A stretch of DNA of 64,000 nucleotides from Desulfovibrio sp. G11 (GTDB taxonomy: Bacteria; Desulfobacterota; Desulfovibrionia; Desulfovibrionales; Desulfovibrionaceae): the NCBI RefSeq assembly GCF_900243745.1, contig NZ_LT984798.1, positions 124,001 to 188,000 of the forward strand, written 5' to 3'. Each line of letters starts with the position of its first letter. The first letter of the stretch is position 1. Below are positions 43,102 to 51,846 of the stretch, piece after piece. The position numbers and the translations under genes are program-made. The notes beneath the pieces are model-generated. The model did no database searches. It saw only the letters and a program-made list of their open reading frames with translations, and was not told the origin of the DNA.

Positions 43102-44325
43102 ATGCAGCGTCTCATCCACAAGCACTGGCAAAGGTTGATAGCACGCTTTCCTCAGTGGGAGCAAGCCCAAGCCCCCTTTGCTAAAGCAATGCAGCTGCTT
43201 GCAGAATGTACAGCGCGGCAGCGCAAAATTCTTATCTGCGGCAACGGGGGGAGCGCTGCCGCTGCCGAGCATATTGTGGACGAACTCATGAAATCCTTTA
43301 TACTCAACCGTTCGCTTCCACAAGGCTTTTTGCGTCGTCTTGCTGATGCCTATCCCGCACACATAGAGGAACTCTCCGCCCTACAAGGTGGCATCGCCGC
43401 TATTTCGCTGGTATCAGGCGTAGCCCTGCCCACGGCTTTCGCAAATGATGTTAACGGGGATCTGTCCTTCGCCCAACAAGTCTATGCCTTGGCAAACCCC
43501 GGCGATATTGTGCTAGGCATTAGCACGTCGGGCAACTCCGCCAATGTAAACCACGCACTGCGCGTGGCTCGTCTGCTCTCTTGCACCACCATCGGTCTTA
43601 CCGGCTGTGATGGCGGGGAAATGGCAGAACTGCTGGACGCTGAGTTGCGGTATCCTTCCGACATAGCCGCTCACGTACAGGAGCTACACCTCCCCATGTA
43701 CCATACTCTGTGTACCTGCCTGAAAGAATACGTTTTCGGAAGCCAGCCAGCCGCAGCCCCTGCCGTGCCACTGTGTACTACCCATGATATTTCCCATAGC
43801 CCCCTCAGACGGCCTGGCATCAAGGCAAACATGCCCCCGCGCGTGGATCTACTGATTTTTGACTTTGACGGTGTTTTCACAGATAATATAGTACGTGTGG
43901 ACCAGCACGGACACGAAGCCGTTTATTGCAGCCGGAGCGATAGTTTAGGAGTAGATATGCTACGGGCAGCTCATATCCCCATGCTAATCCTTTCAACAGA
44001 GACCAGTCCCGTAGTACGGGCACGAGCTGATAAAATGCGTATTCCCGTTGAGCAGGGCTGCGGCGACAAAGCCGCATTTCTTGCCGCTTTTATGCGGGAA
44101 CACACACTTACTCCCCACAATGTCATCTACATGGGCAATGACGTCAATGATCTTGCCGCCATGAGGCTGGCAGGGTACGTTGCCGCGCCCCGCGATGCCC
44201 ACCCTGCCGTGCTGAAAATAGCCCACATTGTCACTGCCGCTCCCGGCGGTAAAGGGGCCGTGCGTGAAATTTGTGACCGTATTCTCGCCGCGCATGCCTG
44301 CCATGCCAGACAACGCTCGATATGA
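43102..44325 (+). CDS. SIS-domain isomerase / KdsC-like phosphatase fusion
   Basis: 407-residue two-domain protein. Residues about 1-215 form a SIS domain of the GmhA sedoheptulose-7-phosphate isomerase type (LICGNGGSAAAAEHIVDEL, LGISTSGNSANVNHALR). Residues about 248-400 form a HAD phosphatase of the KdsC type with the nucleophile motif IFDFDGVFTDN (Asp254, Asp256), LSTET, and VIYMGNDVNDLAAMRLAG. Such HAD domains remove phosphate from keto-sugar acids or their relatives. The pairing of both activities in one chain suggests consecutive steps on one phosphorylated sugar. The gene lies 80 bases after the ThDP enzyme. Confidence 0.87.
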   Translation: MQRLIHKHWQRLIARFPQWEQAQAPFAKAMQLLAECTARQRKILICGNGGSAAAAEHIVDELMKSFILNRSLPQGFLRRLADAYPAHIEELSALQGGIAAISLVSGVALPTAFANDVNGDLSFAQQVYALANPGDIVLGISTSGNSANVNHALRVARLLSCTTIGLTGCDGGEMAELLDAELRYPSDIAAHVQELHLPMYHTLCTCLKEYVFGSQPAAAPAVPLCTTHDISHSPLRRPGIKANMPPRVDLLIFDFDGVFTDNIVRVDQHGHEAVYCSRSDSLGVDMLRAAHIPMLILSTETSPVVRARADKMRIPVEQGCGDKAAFLAAFMREHTLTPHNVIYMGNDVNDLAAMRLAGYVAAPRDAHPAVLKIAHIVTAAPGGKGAVREICDRILAAHACHARQRSI

Positions 44326-44392
44326 CGTTCCTTACCTACTCCATGTACCACGGCACTGGCCGACCTAATTCGGATATTTACGGAGAGTGTAA

Positions 44393-45514
44393 ATGAACGC
44401 CTTTAAGGATATATATTTTGCTTTTTCAGGGCGGCGTGTACTTGTCACTGGTTCCACAGGCTTCAAAGGTTCATGGCTTTGCCTATGGCTCAAACATATG
44501 GGTTCGAATGTTTTGGGACTCGGTCTTGAGCCGCCCAGCATTCCTTCCATGCATGACGCACTGCGGCTAAACGAGGTCGTGCGACACGAACGCGTCGATA
44601 TCCGCTCACTAAATCAGCTTGAAAAACAAGTACAAAAATTTCAGCCCGAGATAGTCCTACATCTCGCAGCGCAGGCCCTAGTCAGACCCTCCTATGAATC
44701 CCCCATCATCACACTTGAGACCAACATCATGGGCACAGCACACCTGCTGGAAGCCTGCCGCAAGTGTCCCTCTGTACGTGCTGTCCTTATTGTCACCAGC
44801 GACAAGTGCTATCGCAACAATGAATGGGTATGGGGCTATCGTGAAAACGACCCTATGGGAGGACACGACCCCTACAGCGCTAGTAAAGGGTGCGCTGAGT
44901 TGGTGACGATGTCGTACATCAAATCATTTTTTGGACTGAATGAATACGGCACATCCCACCATGTGGCCGTGGGTTCGGCTCGCGCGGGCAACGCCATCGG
45001 TGGGGGCGACTGGGGCAAAGATCGCTTAATTCCCGACTGTTTTCGCGCCCTACACGACAACAAGCCCATACATATCCGATACCCATCCGCCGTGCGTCCC
45101 TGGCAGCATGTATTGGAGTGTCTGAGCGGATATTTGCAGCTAGCGGCCAAGCTATACGTCGAAGGGCCCCAATATGGCTGCGGCTGGAACTTTGCCCCCA
45201 TAGACATGGGCGACATATGGCCAGTGGAAAAAATCGTCCGCCGTATCTGTGCACTGTGGGGCAATGGAACATATGTGGTGGACAAGGACGCGCAACCGCA
45301 TGAAGCTCACATGCTTCGCCTAGACTGCACCAAAGCCAATATTGAACTGGGCTGGAGGCCGCGCTACAAGGTGGCTGAGGCCCTGAATGTCACTGTGGAC
45401 TGGTATCGCGCATGGTCTGCCAACCCTGCGCCCGGACATATGCGCGAAGTGACCCTGCGTCAGATTGACGCCTATGCAGCCGCCCAAACTGTTGTTAATG
45501 ATGGAGTCGCTTAA
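44393..45514 (+). CDS. rfbG: CDP-glucose 4,6-dehydratase
   Basis: 373-residue extended short-chain dehydrogenase converting CDP-glucose to CDP-4-keto-6-deoxyglucose with tightly bound NAD. It has VTGSTGFKGSWLCLWLKHMG (about 17-36), LHLAAQALVRPSYESP, VTSDKCY and the catalytic DPYSASKGCAEL. GSARAGNAIGGGDWGKDRLI and RPWQHVLECLSGYL are typical of this enzyme rather than of dTDP-glucose dehydratases. Its stop overlaps the start of the dehydrase gene by one base, so the two steps are coupled. The usual cytidylyltransferase (rfbF) is not in the window. Confidence 0.93.
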   Translation: MNAFKDIYFAFSGRRVLVTGSTGFKGSWLCLWLKHMGSNVLGLGLEPPSIPSMHDALRLNEVVRHERVDIRSLNQLEKQVQKFQPEIVLHLAAQALVRPSYESPIITLETNIMGTAHLLEACRKCPSVRAVLIVTSDKCYRNNEWVWGYRENDPMGGHDPYSASKGCAELVTMSYIKSFFGLNEYGTSHHVAVGSARAGNAIGGGDWGKDRLIPDCFRALHDNKPIHIRYPSAVRPWQHVLECLSGYLQLAAKLYVEGPQYGCGWNFAPIDMGDIWPVEKIVRRICALWGNGTYVVDKDAQPHEAHMLRLDCTKANIELGWRPRYKVAEALNVTVDWYRAWSANPAPGHMREVTLRQIDAYAAAQTVVNDGVA

Positions 45515-47127
45515 TGCAGATTGAACCGGGAGAGATCATCCATGCCAATGGGACAGATGGCAACCTTTATACGGTTATCGGTTATAGTAAGTCCGACGAC
45601 ACGCTGCACCTAGTGCGGCTGCATACTCTGCCTCCCGTAAAGGGCCTGCTTGTGCCGTTGGATGATGAGGCCTTGGTTAACACTGCGGATGCTGCAAAAA
45701 AAAGCATTCCGCTCTGCGCGAACGTATGGGAAACCAAGTCAGTACAAGCAACAGACGTTACCACAACAGGCGCGCGCCTGACGTCTCGCGCGGTTGACCG
45801 TCTACTCCGCGCCTTAGGGAGGTCTGTGGCACGTTCGCATTACCACGCAGTGCATGCCCCATCCCCCTTCAAGGCGAATCGGTCGGTCGTGCCCGTATCG
45901 GGCAAATGCTGGGGGCCGGAAGAAATGGAAAGCCTGTGCGAAGCCTCTCTTGATTTTTGGCTTACATCAGGCCGCTTTGCTGAAGCGTTTGAACAGGCTC
46001 TGGCCCAACGCCTTGGCCGTCGCTATGCCTTAGCCGTCAATTCTGGCTCTTCCGCCAACCTATTAGCCATAGCCGCCCTGTGTTCGCCATTACTCAAGGA
46101 ACGCCGCCTCATGCCCGGCGACGAGGTCATAACTGTTGCCGCTGGTTTTCCCACCACAGTGTCCCCACTGGTGCAGCTGGGCCTGACGCCGGTGTTTGTG
46201 GACGTAACCCCACCAACATATAACGCCGTTGCCGAACAGGTCGCCGCCGCTATAACCGAACGTACGCGCGCCATTTTTATGGCACATACTTTGGGGAACC
46301 CTTTTGACTTGACGACCATTAGAACTGTCGCCCAAAAACATGACCTCTGGCTGGTGGAAGATAGTTGCGACGCGCTTGGCTCCACATATACTCTGGCCGG
46401 AAATATCGGCATGTGTGGCAGCTTTGGGCATCTGGCCACATTTTCCTTTTATCCGGCCCACCATATCACTATGGGAGAAGGCGGGGCTGTGGTGTGCGAC
46501 GACCCCCTGCTGCGCAAAATAGTTCTTTCGCTACGCGACTGGGGGCGCGACTGCTGGTGCGCACCCGGCGCGGACGATACCTGTACGCGCCGGTATACAT
46601 GGAAATTTCCTCTGCTGCCGGAGGGGTACGATCACAAATACGTGTATTCGCATCTCGGCTATAATCTGAAGATTACTGACATGCAGGCGGCTGTTGGAGT
46701 GGAGCAACTTAAACGTCTCACGGCATTTACAGCACTGCGAAAACGCAATTTTGCCCTGCTTACCGAGGCTCTAGCTCCTCTGGAAGGTGGTCCTCTGACC
46801 TTGCCAAGGGCTACGCCTCACTCCGATCCTTCATGGTTTGGCTATTTGCTTACTATTGAAAAAAACTACGACAGAGCAGATTTACTGCAATACCTCAACT
46901 ACCGACGGATAGGGACGCGCCTGCTTTTTGCGGGCAACATAACCAACCAACCCTGTTTTGAAGGTGTATCGCATCGCGTTGCTGCCAACTTGCTCGGCAC
47001 AGATAAAATTATGCAGCGAACATTCTGGATCGGTCTGTATCCAGCATTAACGGAAGACCATATATTATACGCCGCCCATACCCTGCGTGAATATTTCAAA
47101 AAACAACGCAGTCCACGTTTGAAATAA
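45514..47127 (+). CDS. rfbH: CDP-4-keto-6-deoxyglucose 3-dehydrase (RfbH/DdhC type)
   Basis: 537-residue member of the sugar aminotransferase fold that uses PMP and an iron-sulfur cluster to remove the C3 hydroxyl of CDP-4-keto-6-deoxyglucose. The usual PLP lysine is replaced by His in FSFYPAHHITMGEGG (His316-His317), the mark of the dehydrase. The following RDWGRDCWCAPG and DTCTRRY supply the cysteines for the cluster. SGSSANLLAIAAL and DSCDALGSTY are fold motifs. It is about 100 residues longer than usual at the N-terminus (residues 1-100, a separate small beta-rich domain with no recognised motif). The reductase partner (DdhD) is not in the window. Confidence 0.93.
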   Translation: MQIEPGEIIHANGTDGNLYTVIGYSKSDDTLHLVRLHTLPPVKGLLVPLDDEALVNTADAAKKSIPLCANVWETKSVQATDVTTTGARLTSRAVDRLLRALGRSVARSHYHAVHAPSPFKANRSVVPVSGKCWGPEEMESLCEASLDFWLTSGRFAEAFEQALAQRLGRRYALAVNSGSSANLLAIAALCSPLLKERRLMPGDEVITVAAGFPTTVSPLVQLGLTPVFVDVTPPTYNAVAEQVAAAITERTRAIFMAHTLGNPFDLTTIRTVAQKHDLWLVEDSCDALGSTYTLAGNIGMCGSFGHLATFSFYPAHHITMGEGGAVVCDDPLLRKIVLSLRDWGRDCWCAPGADDTCTRRYTWKFPLLPEGYDHKYVYSHLGYNLKITDMQAAVGVEQLKRLTAFTALRKRNFALLTEALAPLEGGPLTLPRATPHSDPSWFGYLLTIEKNYDRADLLQYLNYRRIGTRLLFAGNITNQPCFEGVSHRVAANLLGTDKIMQRTFWIGLYPALTEDHILYAAHTLREYFKKQRSPRLK

Positions 47128-47376
47128 TTTATCTCCACGGTTTTTAAATTATCTTTGGCCGTCCTTGCACAAATCAAACGCGATGGCGATACTCTCACAT
47201 CCCCGGCCCCGCACGGTGTGCAGTGCCCACAGGCACTTCATAGGCTTGCCCCTCCAGAAGGGCATTTCGAGCATCACCACAAAGGAAGTAACGGCGAAGA
47301 CAGCAGAGATGTACGCCGTTACGCAAGCACTTCAAAATGAAATTGCTCTGGATCTAGATGTAGTGTTCCAATAGGT
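47128..47376. other. Spacer at right end of the glycan island
   Basis: About 250 bases between the dehydrase gene and the IS481 remnant. Short frames on the plus strand do not resemble known proteins. No terminator hairpin of note was seen. Confidence 0.4.
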
Positions 47377-48012
47377 TGTTCACCCTCCCCCAAGTCGGTA
47401 AAGCTGGAGTTAACAGACAACAGCAAACCGATCGAGGGAGAAGGTGAACAGCCATAAGAATGCCAAACTGACCGCAAGAGGTCGAGAAGAAATGATACAG
47501 CGGATGCGGGACAATCCTGCCGCTACGGTGGCGGCAGGATTTGGAGTAAGCCTGCGAACCGCCAGAAAATGGATGAAGCGATACCGTGAAGGAGGTCTTG
47601 CTTCTTTAGCAGACGCCTCTTCCCGGCCTCGACATTGCAGAAATCGGCTGACGGAGCTGGACGTTTCCAGAATTTTTGAGTTGCGGAAAAAGCGACAGAC
47701 TGGCGACGCAATCGCATTACGCCTTGGCCTGTGTCGCAGTACTGTGTTTCGTGCCTTGCGCAGACTCGGCTGCTCCCGGCTTTCTTCTTTGGAAGAAAAA
47801 GAGCCGGTACAGCGTTATCAATGGGCGAAGCCGGGGCAGATGCTTCATCTGGACATCAAGCGTCTCGGCAAGATTGATGGAGTTGGTCATAGGAAGACGG
47901 GGACACGGCAAGTCCGTCGGCGTCGACCAGGTTGGGAATATTTACATGTATGTGTGGATGACGCTTCCAGGGCCGCGTATACGGCAGTACTGCCGGATGA
48001 AACGGCGGAATC
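47377..48012 (+). mobile_element. IS481-family element, 5' part only
   Basis: The left part of an IS481-type element, from a plausible end near TGTTCACCCTCC to a junction inside its transposase gene. The right part is missing and replaced by the end of an IS256 element. The left boundary is approximate. Confidence 0.7.
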
Positions 48013-48208
48013 TGCCATAGAATCGCTGAACATGAGCCTGCGCAAGGTGACCAAAGCCAAGGGGGCTTTCCCCCACGATGAGGCCGTTTTCAAAATCTTC
48101 TGGCTGGCGCTGCGAAATATCAGCAAAAAATGGACTATGCCCATCAGGGATTGGAAGGCAGCGTTGAACAGATTCGCCATACAATTTGAGGAAAGATTTC
48201 CAACTTAA
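47444..48208 (+). pseudogene. Chimeric transposase: IS481 N-terminus joined to IS256 C-terminus
   Basis: 254-codon open frame made of two transposase pieces. Codons 1-190 are IS481-family: helix-turn-helix VAAGFGVSLRTARKWMKRYR and the first catalytic Asp in GQMLHLDIKRLGKIDG, with HVCVDDASRAAYTAVLPDET. From codon about 190 (base 48013) the sequence becomes identical to the last 66 codons of the IS256 transposase at 23162. The frame happens to stay open across the join, but the product lacks the remaining IS481 catalytic residues and nearly all of the IS256 protein, so activity is not expected. Confidence 0.85.
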
Positions 48209-48244
48209 TAAGTAAACCGATTACACAAAGTTATGGACACCCCC
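48013..48244 (+). repeat. IS256 3' end, identical to 24193-24424
   Basis: 232 bases match the right end of the complete IS256 element with no difference found, in the same orientation, 23,820 bases apart. The pair forms a long direct repeat around the glycan island. Confidence 0.92.
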
Positions 48245-48580
48245 GTAGCCTTAGCGTCTTGCGGGGTATTCCCGACAACCAACCTCCTGCCTGGCGATGC
48301 ATGTTCACCCAACCGGCCGGCCTTTGGGGTAATCACCGGTGTGTTTTCCGGCTGGCACGGAGGTGCCGAAAGATGTTTGCCCTATGGCTTTTCTGACGTT
48401 ATGCTGTGCTTCAGTTTTGACCACGGCCTGTGTGCATGCTACCGTTAACAGTTGCCCTGACTTGGCCTGCGCCCCCTATTGCCGGCTCTTCTGGCGTACT
48501 GCGCCACCGACAGCTTCGCGCAAGGCCAGGGCCGCAACTGATCTGATTTATATTGGCCTTCCACCCAAGGAGCTCAGGTA
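48245..48580. other. Leader region of the antiporter gene
   Basis: About 336 bases without a gene. GC-rich self-complementary segments (for example GGCAC-GGA-GGTGCC near 48355) could give a structured leader RNA, but no known riboswitch motif was recognised. Confidence 0.35.
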
Positions 48581-50014
48581 GTGCCCATACCCCGATTTCT
48601 TGTTTTACTCGCTGCTTGCTTTTTTTTGATTTTTGGCTTTCCCGCTCATGGCTTTTGCGCGGATACGCTTTTGGACGGAACACAGCTTTCCCTCATATGG
48701 GCTTTGCCCTTCGCCGGACTTTTACTTTCCATTGCCTTGTGGCCCCTCGTCAATCCCCATTTCTGGGAAGCCCATTACGGTAAGATAACCGCCTTCTGGA
48801 GCGCGCTTTTTCTGGTGGCGCTGCTGATTCATTTTGGGCCTCGGGCTACACTTCAGGAACTGCTCGGAACCGTATTCAACACCTATCTGCCCTTTGTCAT
48901 TCTTTTGATCGCACTGTTTACGGTTACCGGCGGTATCCATCTTCGGGGCAACCTTGCGGGCACACCGCTCGTCAATACAGGTATTATTTTTGTGGCTACA
49001 GCGCTTGCCAGCTGGGTGGGCACCACCGGGGCGTCAATGCTTTTCATCCGCCCTCTGCTTCGCGCCAACATGTACCGCCGTTACCGTGTGCATTCGGTCA
49101 TTTTTTTCATAGTACTTGCGGCCAACGTGGGCGGCTCCCTCACTCCCCTGGGTGACCCCCCCATCTTTCTCGGCTTTCTGGCGGGCGTGGATTTTTTCTG
49201 GACCACGACACACCTGTTCGGCCCCATGGTTTTTCTGACCATTTCGCTGCTGCTGGTCCACTATTTTCTCGATGCATACCTTTATAAAAAAGAAGATCAC
49301 CAACTTCTGGACGAGCACAGAGGTGCAGACGTAAAGCTCAGCCTTGAAGGCTGGCAGGTCAACCTGCCGTTGCTTGCCTGCATCGCCGGAGCCGTGCTTT
49401 TGAGCGGCAACTGGAAGCCGGGCATCCATATTCCCCTTTTCGGTGAGGTGCATATGGAACTGCAAAATGTCGCACGCGATCTGCTTTTGCTGATGATCAT
49501 CATTCTTTCCGGCCGCCTGACAAACTTCGCCATTCGGGAACGTAATGCCTTTACGTGGGACCCCATGCGCGAGGTGGTCAAACTTTTTCTCGGCATCTTT
49601 ATCTGCCTTATCCCCATCATTGCCATTCTCAAAGCGGGCAAAGACGGCGATATGGGCTTTATTATCGATATCCTCAACACAGACGGCAAACCGGACAACA
49701 TGGTGTACTTCTGGCTTACAGGGGTGCTTTCCACTTTTTTGGACAATGCGCCAACCTTTCTTGTCTTCTTTAATATTGCCGGAGGCGATCCCCAGGTTCT
49801 CATGAATGAACTGGCCCAGACCCTGCTTGCCATCACCTGCGGCACAGTCTTCATGGGGGCAAACACCTATATCTCCAACGCGCCCAACCTTATGGTGCGC
49901 TCACTGGCGGAAAATCTTGGCGTGCGCATGCCCAGCTTCTTTGCCTATACAGGCATTATTCTTGTCATGCTGCTTCCTCTGCTTGCCATTTTCAGCCTTA
50001 TCTGGCTCAGATAG
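48581..50014 (+). CDS. Sodium/proton antiporter of the ion-transporter superfamily
   Basis: 477-residue inner-membrane protein with about twelve hydrophobic segments, including a possible N-terminal signal/anchor (FLVLLAACFFLIFGFPAHGF). Conserved family loops are GTTGASMLFIRPLLRANMY, AANVGGSLTPLGDPPIFLGF and FLDNAPTFLVFF; the first two with charged and helix-breaking residues resemble NhaD/citrate-type carriers. It probably exchanges sodium for protons. The start is GTG at 48581 after AAGGAG at 48568. The PII-like gene follows at 60 bases, which suggests regulation of this transporter by a small cytoplasmic partner. Confidence 0.87.
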   Translation: MPIPRFLVLLAACFFLIFGFPAHGFCADTLLDGTQLSLIWALPFAGLLLSIALWPLVNPHFWEAHYGKITAFWSALFLVALLIHFGPRATLQELLGTVFNTYLPFVILLIALFTVTGGIHLRGNLAGTPLVNTGIIFVATALASWVGTTGASMLFIRPLLRANMYRRYRVHSVIFFIVLAANVGGSLTPLGDPPIFLGFLAGVDFFWTTTHLFGPMVFLTISLLLVHYFLDAYLYKKEDHQLLDEHRGADVKLSLEGWQVNLPLLACIAGAVLLSGNWKPGIHIPLFGEVHMELQNVARDLLLLMIIILSGRLTNFAIRERNAFTWDPMREVVKLFLGIFICLIPIIAILKAGKDGDMGFIIDILNTDGKPDNMVYFWLTGVLSTFLDNAPTFLVFFNIAGGDPQVLMNELAQTLLAITCGTVFMGANTYISNAPNLMVRSLAENLGVRMPSFFAYTGIILVMLLPLLAIFSLIWLR

Positions 50015-50074
50015 GGCGATCCGGCACACAGTCCGCCAATCAGTACTTCAAGTTTGCAAAATAAGGACGGGATC

Positions 50075-50398
50075 ATGATAAAAGACGGCTACGAACTGGT
50101 TGTAACCATTGTGAACAAAGGCTGGAGCAGCACCATCATTGAAACTTCGCAAGAAGCCGGGGCGCGGGGCGCCACCGTGCTCAAGGGGCGCGGCGCGGGA
50201 CTCAAGGTCGCCGCGCTGTTCGGCATACCTGTGGAGCCGGAAAAAGATATTATTCTGAACGCCGTTCCTGCTGATATCAGCCGTCAGGTGCTGCTTGCCA
50301 TTTCGCACTCCGCAGCCCTTGTCAAACCCGGCAACGGCATTGCCTTTATTTTGCCAATCACAAACATTGTGGGCGTGTTCGAGCAGCAGGACGGATAA
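50075..50398 (+). CDS. PII-like signalling protein
   Basis: 107-residue protein with the ferredoxin-like PII fold: GYELVVTIVNKGWSSTIIET, the T-loop region ATVLKGRGAGLKVAALFGIP, and the C-terminal LVKPGNGIAFILPITNIVGV. The classical T-loop tyrosine for uridylylation is absent, so it belongs to PII-like rather than GlnB/GlnK proteins. Such small trimeric proteins bind nucleotides and gate a neighbouring transporter; the adjacent antiporter is the obvious candidate partner. The ATG at 50075 follows AAGGAC. Confidence 0.82.
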   Translation: MIKDGYELVVTIVNKGWSSTIIETSQEAGARGATVLKGRGAGLKVAALFGIPVEPEKDIILNAVPADISRQVLLAISHSAALVKPGNGIAFILPITNIVGVFEQQDG

Positions 50399-50417
50399 AC
50401 TCCGTCTGTGCCTTTCG

Positions 50418-50475
50418 CAACCGTGCGTTGCAAACCTGTGCCTAAGGATGCGCAGGAAAAAAACGCACGGTTGTG
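50418..50475. terminator. Composite inverted repeat between convergent genes
   Basis: Outer arms GCAACCGTGCGTT and complement enclose a smaller hairpin CCTGTGC / GCGCAGG. AT-rich sequence follows. It lies between the PII-like gene and the convergent cinA and may terminate both. Confidence 0.5.
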
Positions 50476-50568
50476 AAATAAAAAACAAACAGCCCTGCAC
50501 CCGCCTCAAGGTGCGGCGACCTGCAGCCCCGCTTTTATTTTCCGCTGCCATTCAGGCCGCCGAAAAAC

Positions 50569-51846
50569 TCAGTCCTGCGGCAGCCCGTCCGCCCATCCGG
50601 CCTCCACAGGCAGACCCGCCATATGCCTTCGCAGCATGTCCAGCGCATGACTGGAAGCCAGCCGCCGGGTCCACTCCCGCCCAAGGTAACGCCCCTGGGG
50701 CCGCAGCACACGCAGCCATACCGCATTACTGCAACTCAACGCCACATACACAAGCCCTACGGGCTTTTCTTCCGTGCCACCGCCGGGACCTGCCACTCCG
50801 GTAATGCCCAGACCATAATCCGCCCCGTAACGCTCACGCACGCCCACAGCCATACTGCGGGCGACCTGCGGACTCACGGCCCCATAGCAGGCAAGCTGCT
50901 CTTCCGGCACCCCCAGAAGGCGTGTCTTTGCTTCATTGGCATAGGTGATCAGGCCATAGCCAAAGACTTCCGAAGCGCCCGGCTGATCCGTTATGCGTTT
51001 CGCCAGCAGGCCGCCCGTGCAGGATTCCGCGATAGCGAGACTTCGCCGGTGTTGACGCAGTTGCTCAACCACCACGGCTTCGAGGCCGGACACATTAACG
51101 CCATAAACCACATCGCCCAGACGGCCGCGCACAGCATCCACAACCGGCTTTGCCAGGGCCTCGGCAGCTTCAGCATTTTCGGCCTTTGCCGTTACCCGCA
51201 CGAACATTTCCGCATCACTGGCGTAAGGGGCTACCGTAGGGTTGGCCCCTTCCGTCAGATCGGCTATGCGCAAAGCCGCAGAACCTTCGCCAATGCCAAA
51301 CGTGCGCACCATAAATGAGGCGATGACCGCGCCCCCCATGCGCTGCAAAAAAGGCATCACACTATCTTCGAGCATGGGCAGCAACTCGGAGGGCGGTCCG
51401 GGCAGTAAAATCACCCACTGCCCCGGCTTTCCCGGCACAGCGCAGCCGGGGGCAGTCCCCGCCCTGTTGGGAAAAGCCGTTGAACCGCGCGGCAACCACG
51501 CCTGCTTGAGCTGATTTGCCGCAATGGGGCGAGAACCAAAATATTCGCGCAAGCGCCGCAGACTGTCCTTGTGTTCTTCCAGGGGCGCGCCCAGAACCCT
51601 GGCGACAGTTTCCTTGGTCATATCGTCATCAGTGGGTCCCAGCCCGCCTGTGGTGATGACCACATCCGCACAGTTCAGGGCCTCGCGCAGAGCCGCCTCA
51701 AGCCGTCCGGCGTTATCCCCCACAGTATGAACCTGCAAAAGATCCATACCCAGAGCCGAAAGCGCCCTGCCCACATGAGCCGCATCCGTATTGATAGTGT
51801 GCCCCAGCAGAAGTTCCGTACCTACTGAAATAATTTCCGCCCTCAT
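50569..51846 (-). CDS. cinA: CinA: nicotinamide-nucleotide amidase family
   Basis: 425-residue CinA protein. Residues about 1-170 form the molybdopterin-binding-like (COG1058) domain with AEIISVGTELLLGHTINTDA and VITTGGLGPTDDDMTKE. The C-terminal about 160 residues form the PncC-type amidase that recycles NMN to nicotinate mononucleotide, with the catalytic Ser in LAIAESCTGGLLAKRITDQPG and GITGVAGPGGGTEEKPVG. Both domains are complete. It stands alone, divergent from metY. The start at 51846 follows AGGAGG. Confidence 0.93.
   Translation of the reverse strand: MRAEIISVGTELLLGHTINTDAAHVGRALSALGMDLLQVHTVGDNAGRLEAALREALNCADVVITTGGLGPTDDDMTKETVARVLGAPLEEHKDSLRRLREYFGSRPIAANQLKQAWLPRGSTAFPNRAGTAPGCAVPGKPGQWVILLPGPPSELLPMLEDSVMPFLQRMGGAVIASFMVRTFGIGEGSAALRIADLTEGANPTVAPYASDAEMFVRVTAKAENAEAAEALAKPVVDAVRGRLGDVVYGVNVSGLEAVVVEQLRQHRRSLAIAESCTGGLLAKRITDQPGASEVFGYGLITYANEAKTRLLGVPEEQLACYGAVSPQVARSMAVGVRERYGADYGLGITGVAGPGGGTEEKPVGLVYVALSCSNAVWLRVLRPQGRYLGREWTRRLASSHALDMLRRHMAGLPVEAGWADGLPQD

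Noticed and set aside
48300..48400. Possible sodium riboswitch before the antiporter
   Set aside because: Some short hairpins exist, but I could not match a known consensus, and the segment adjoins an IS scar.
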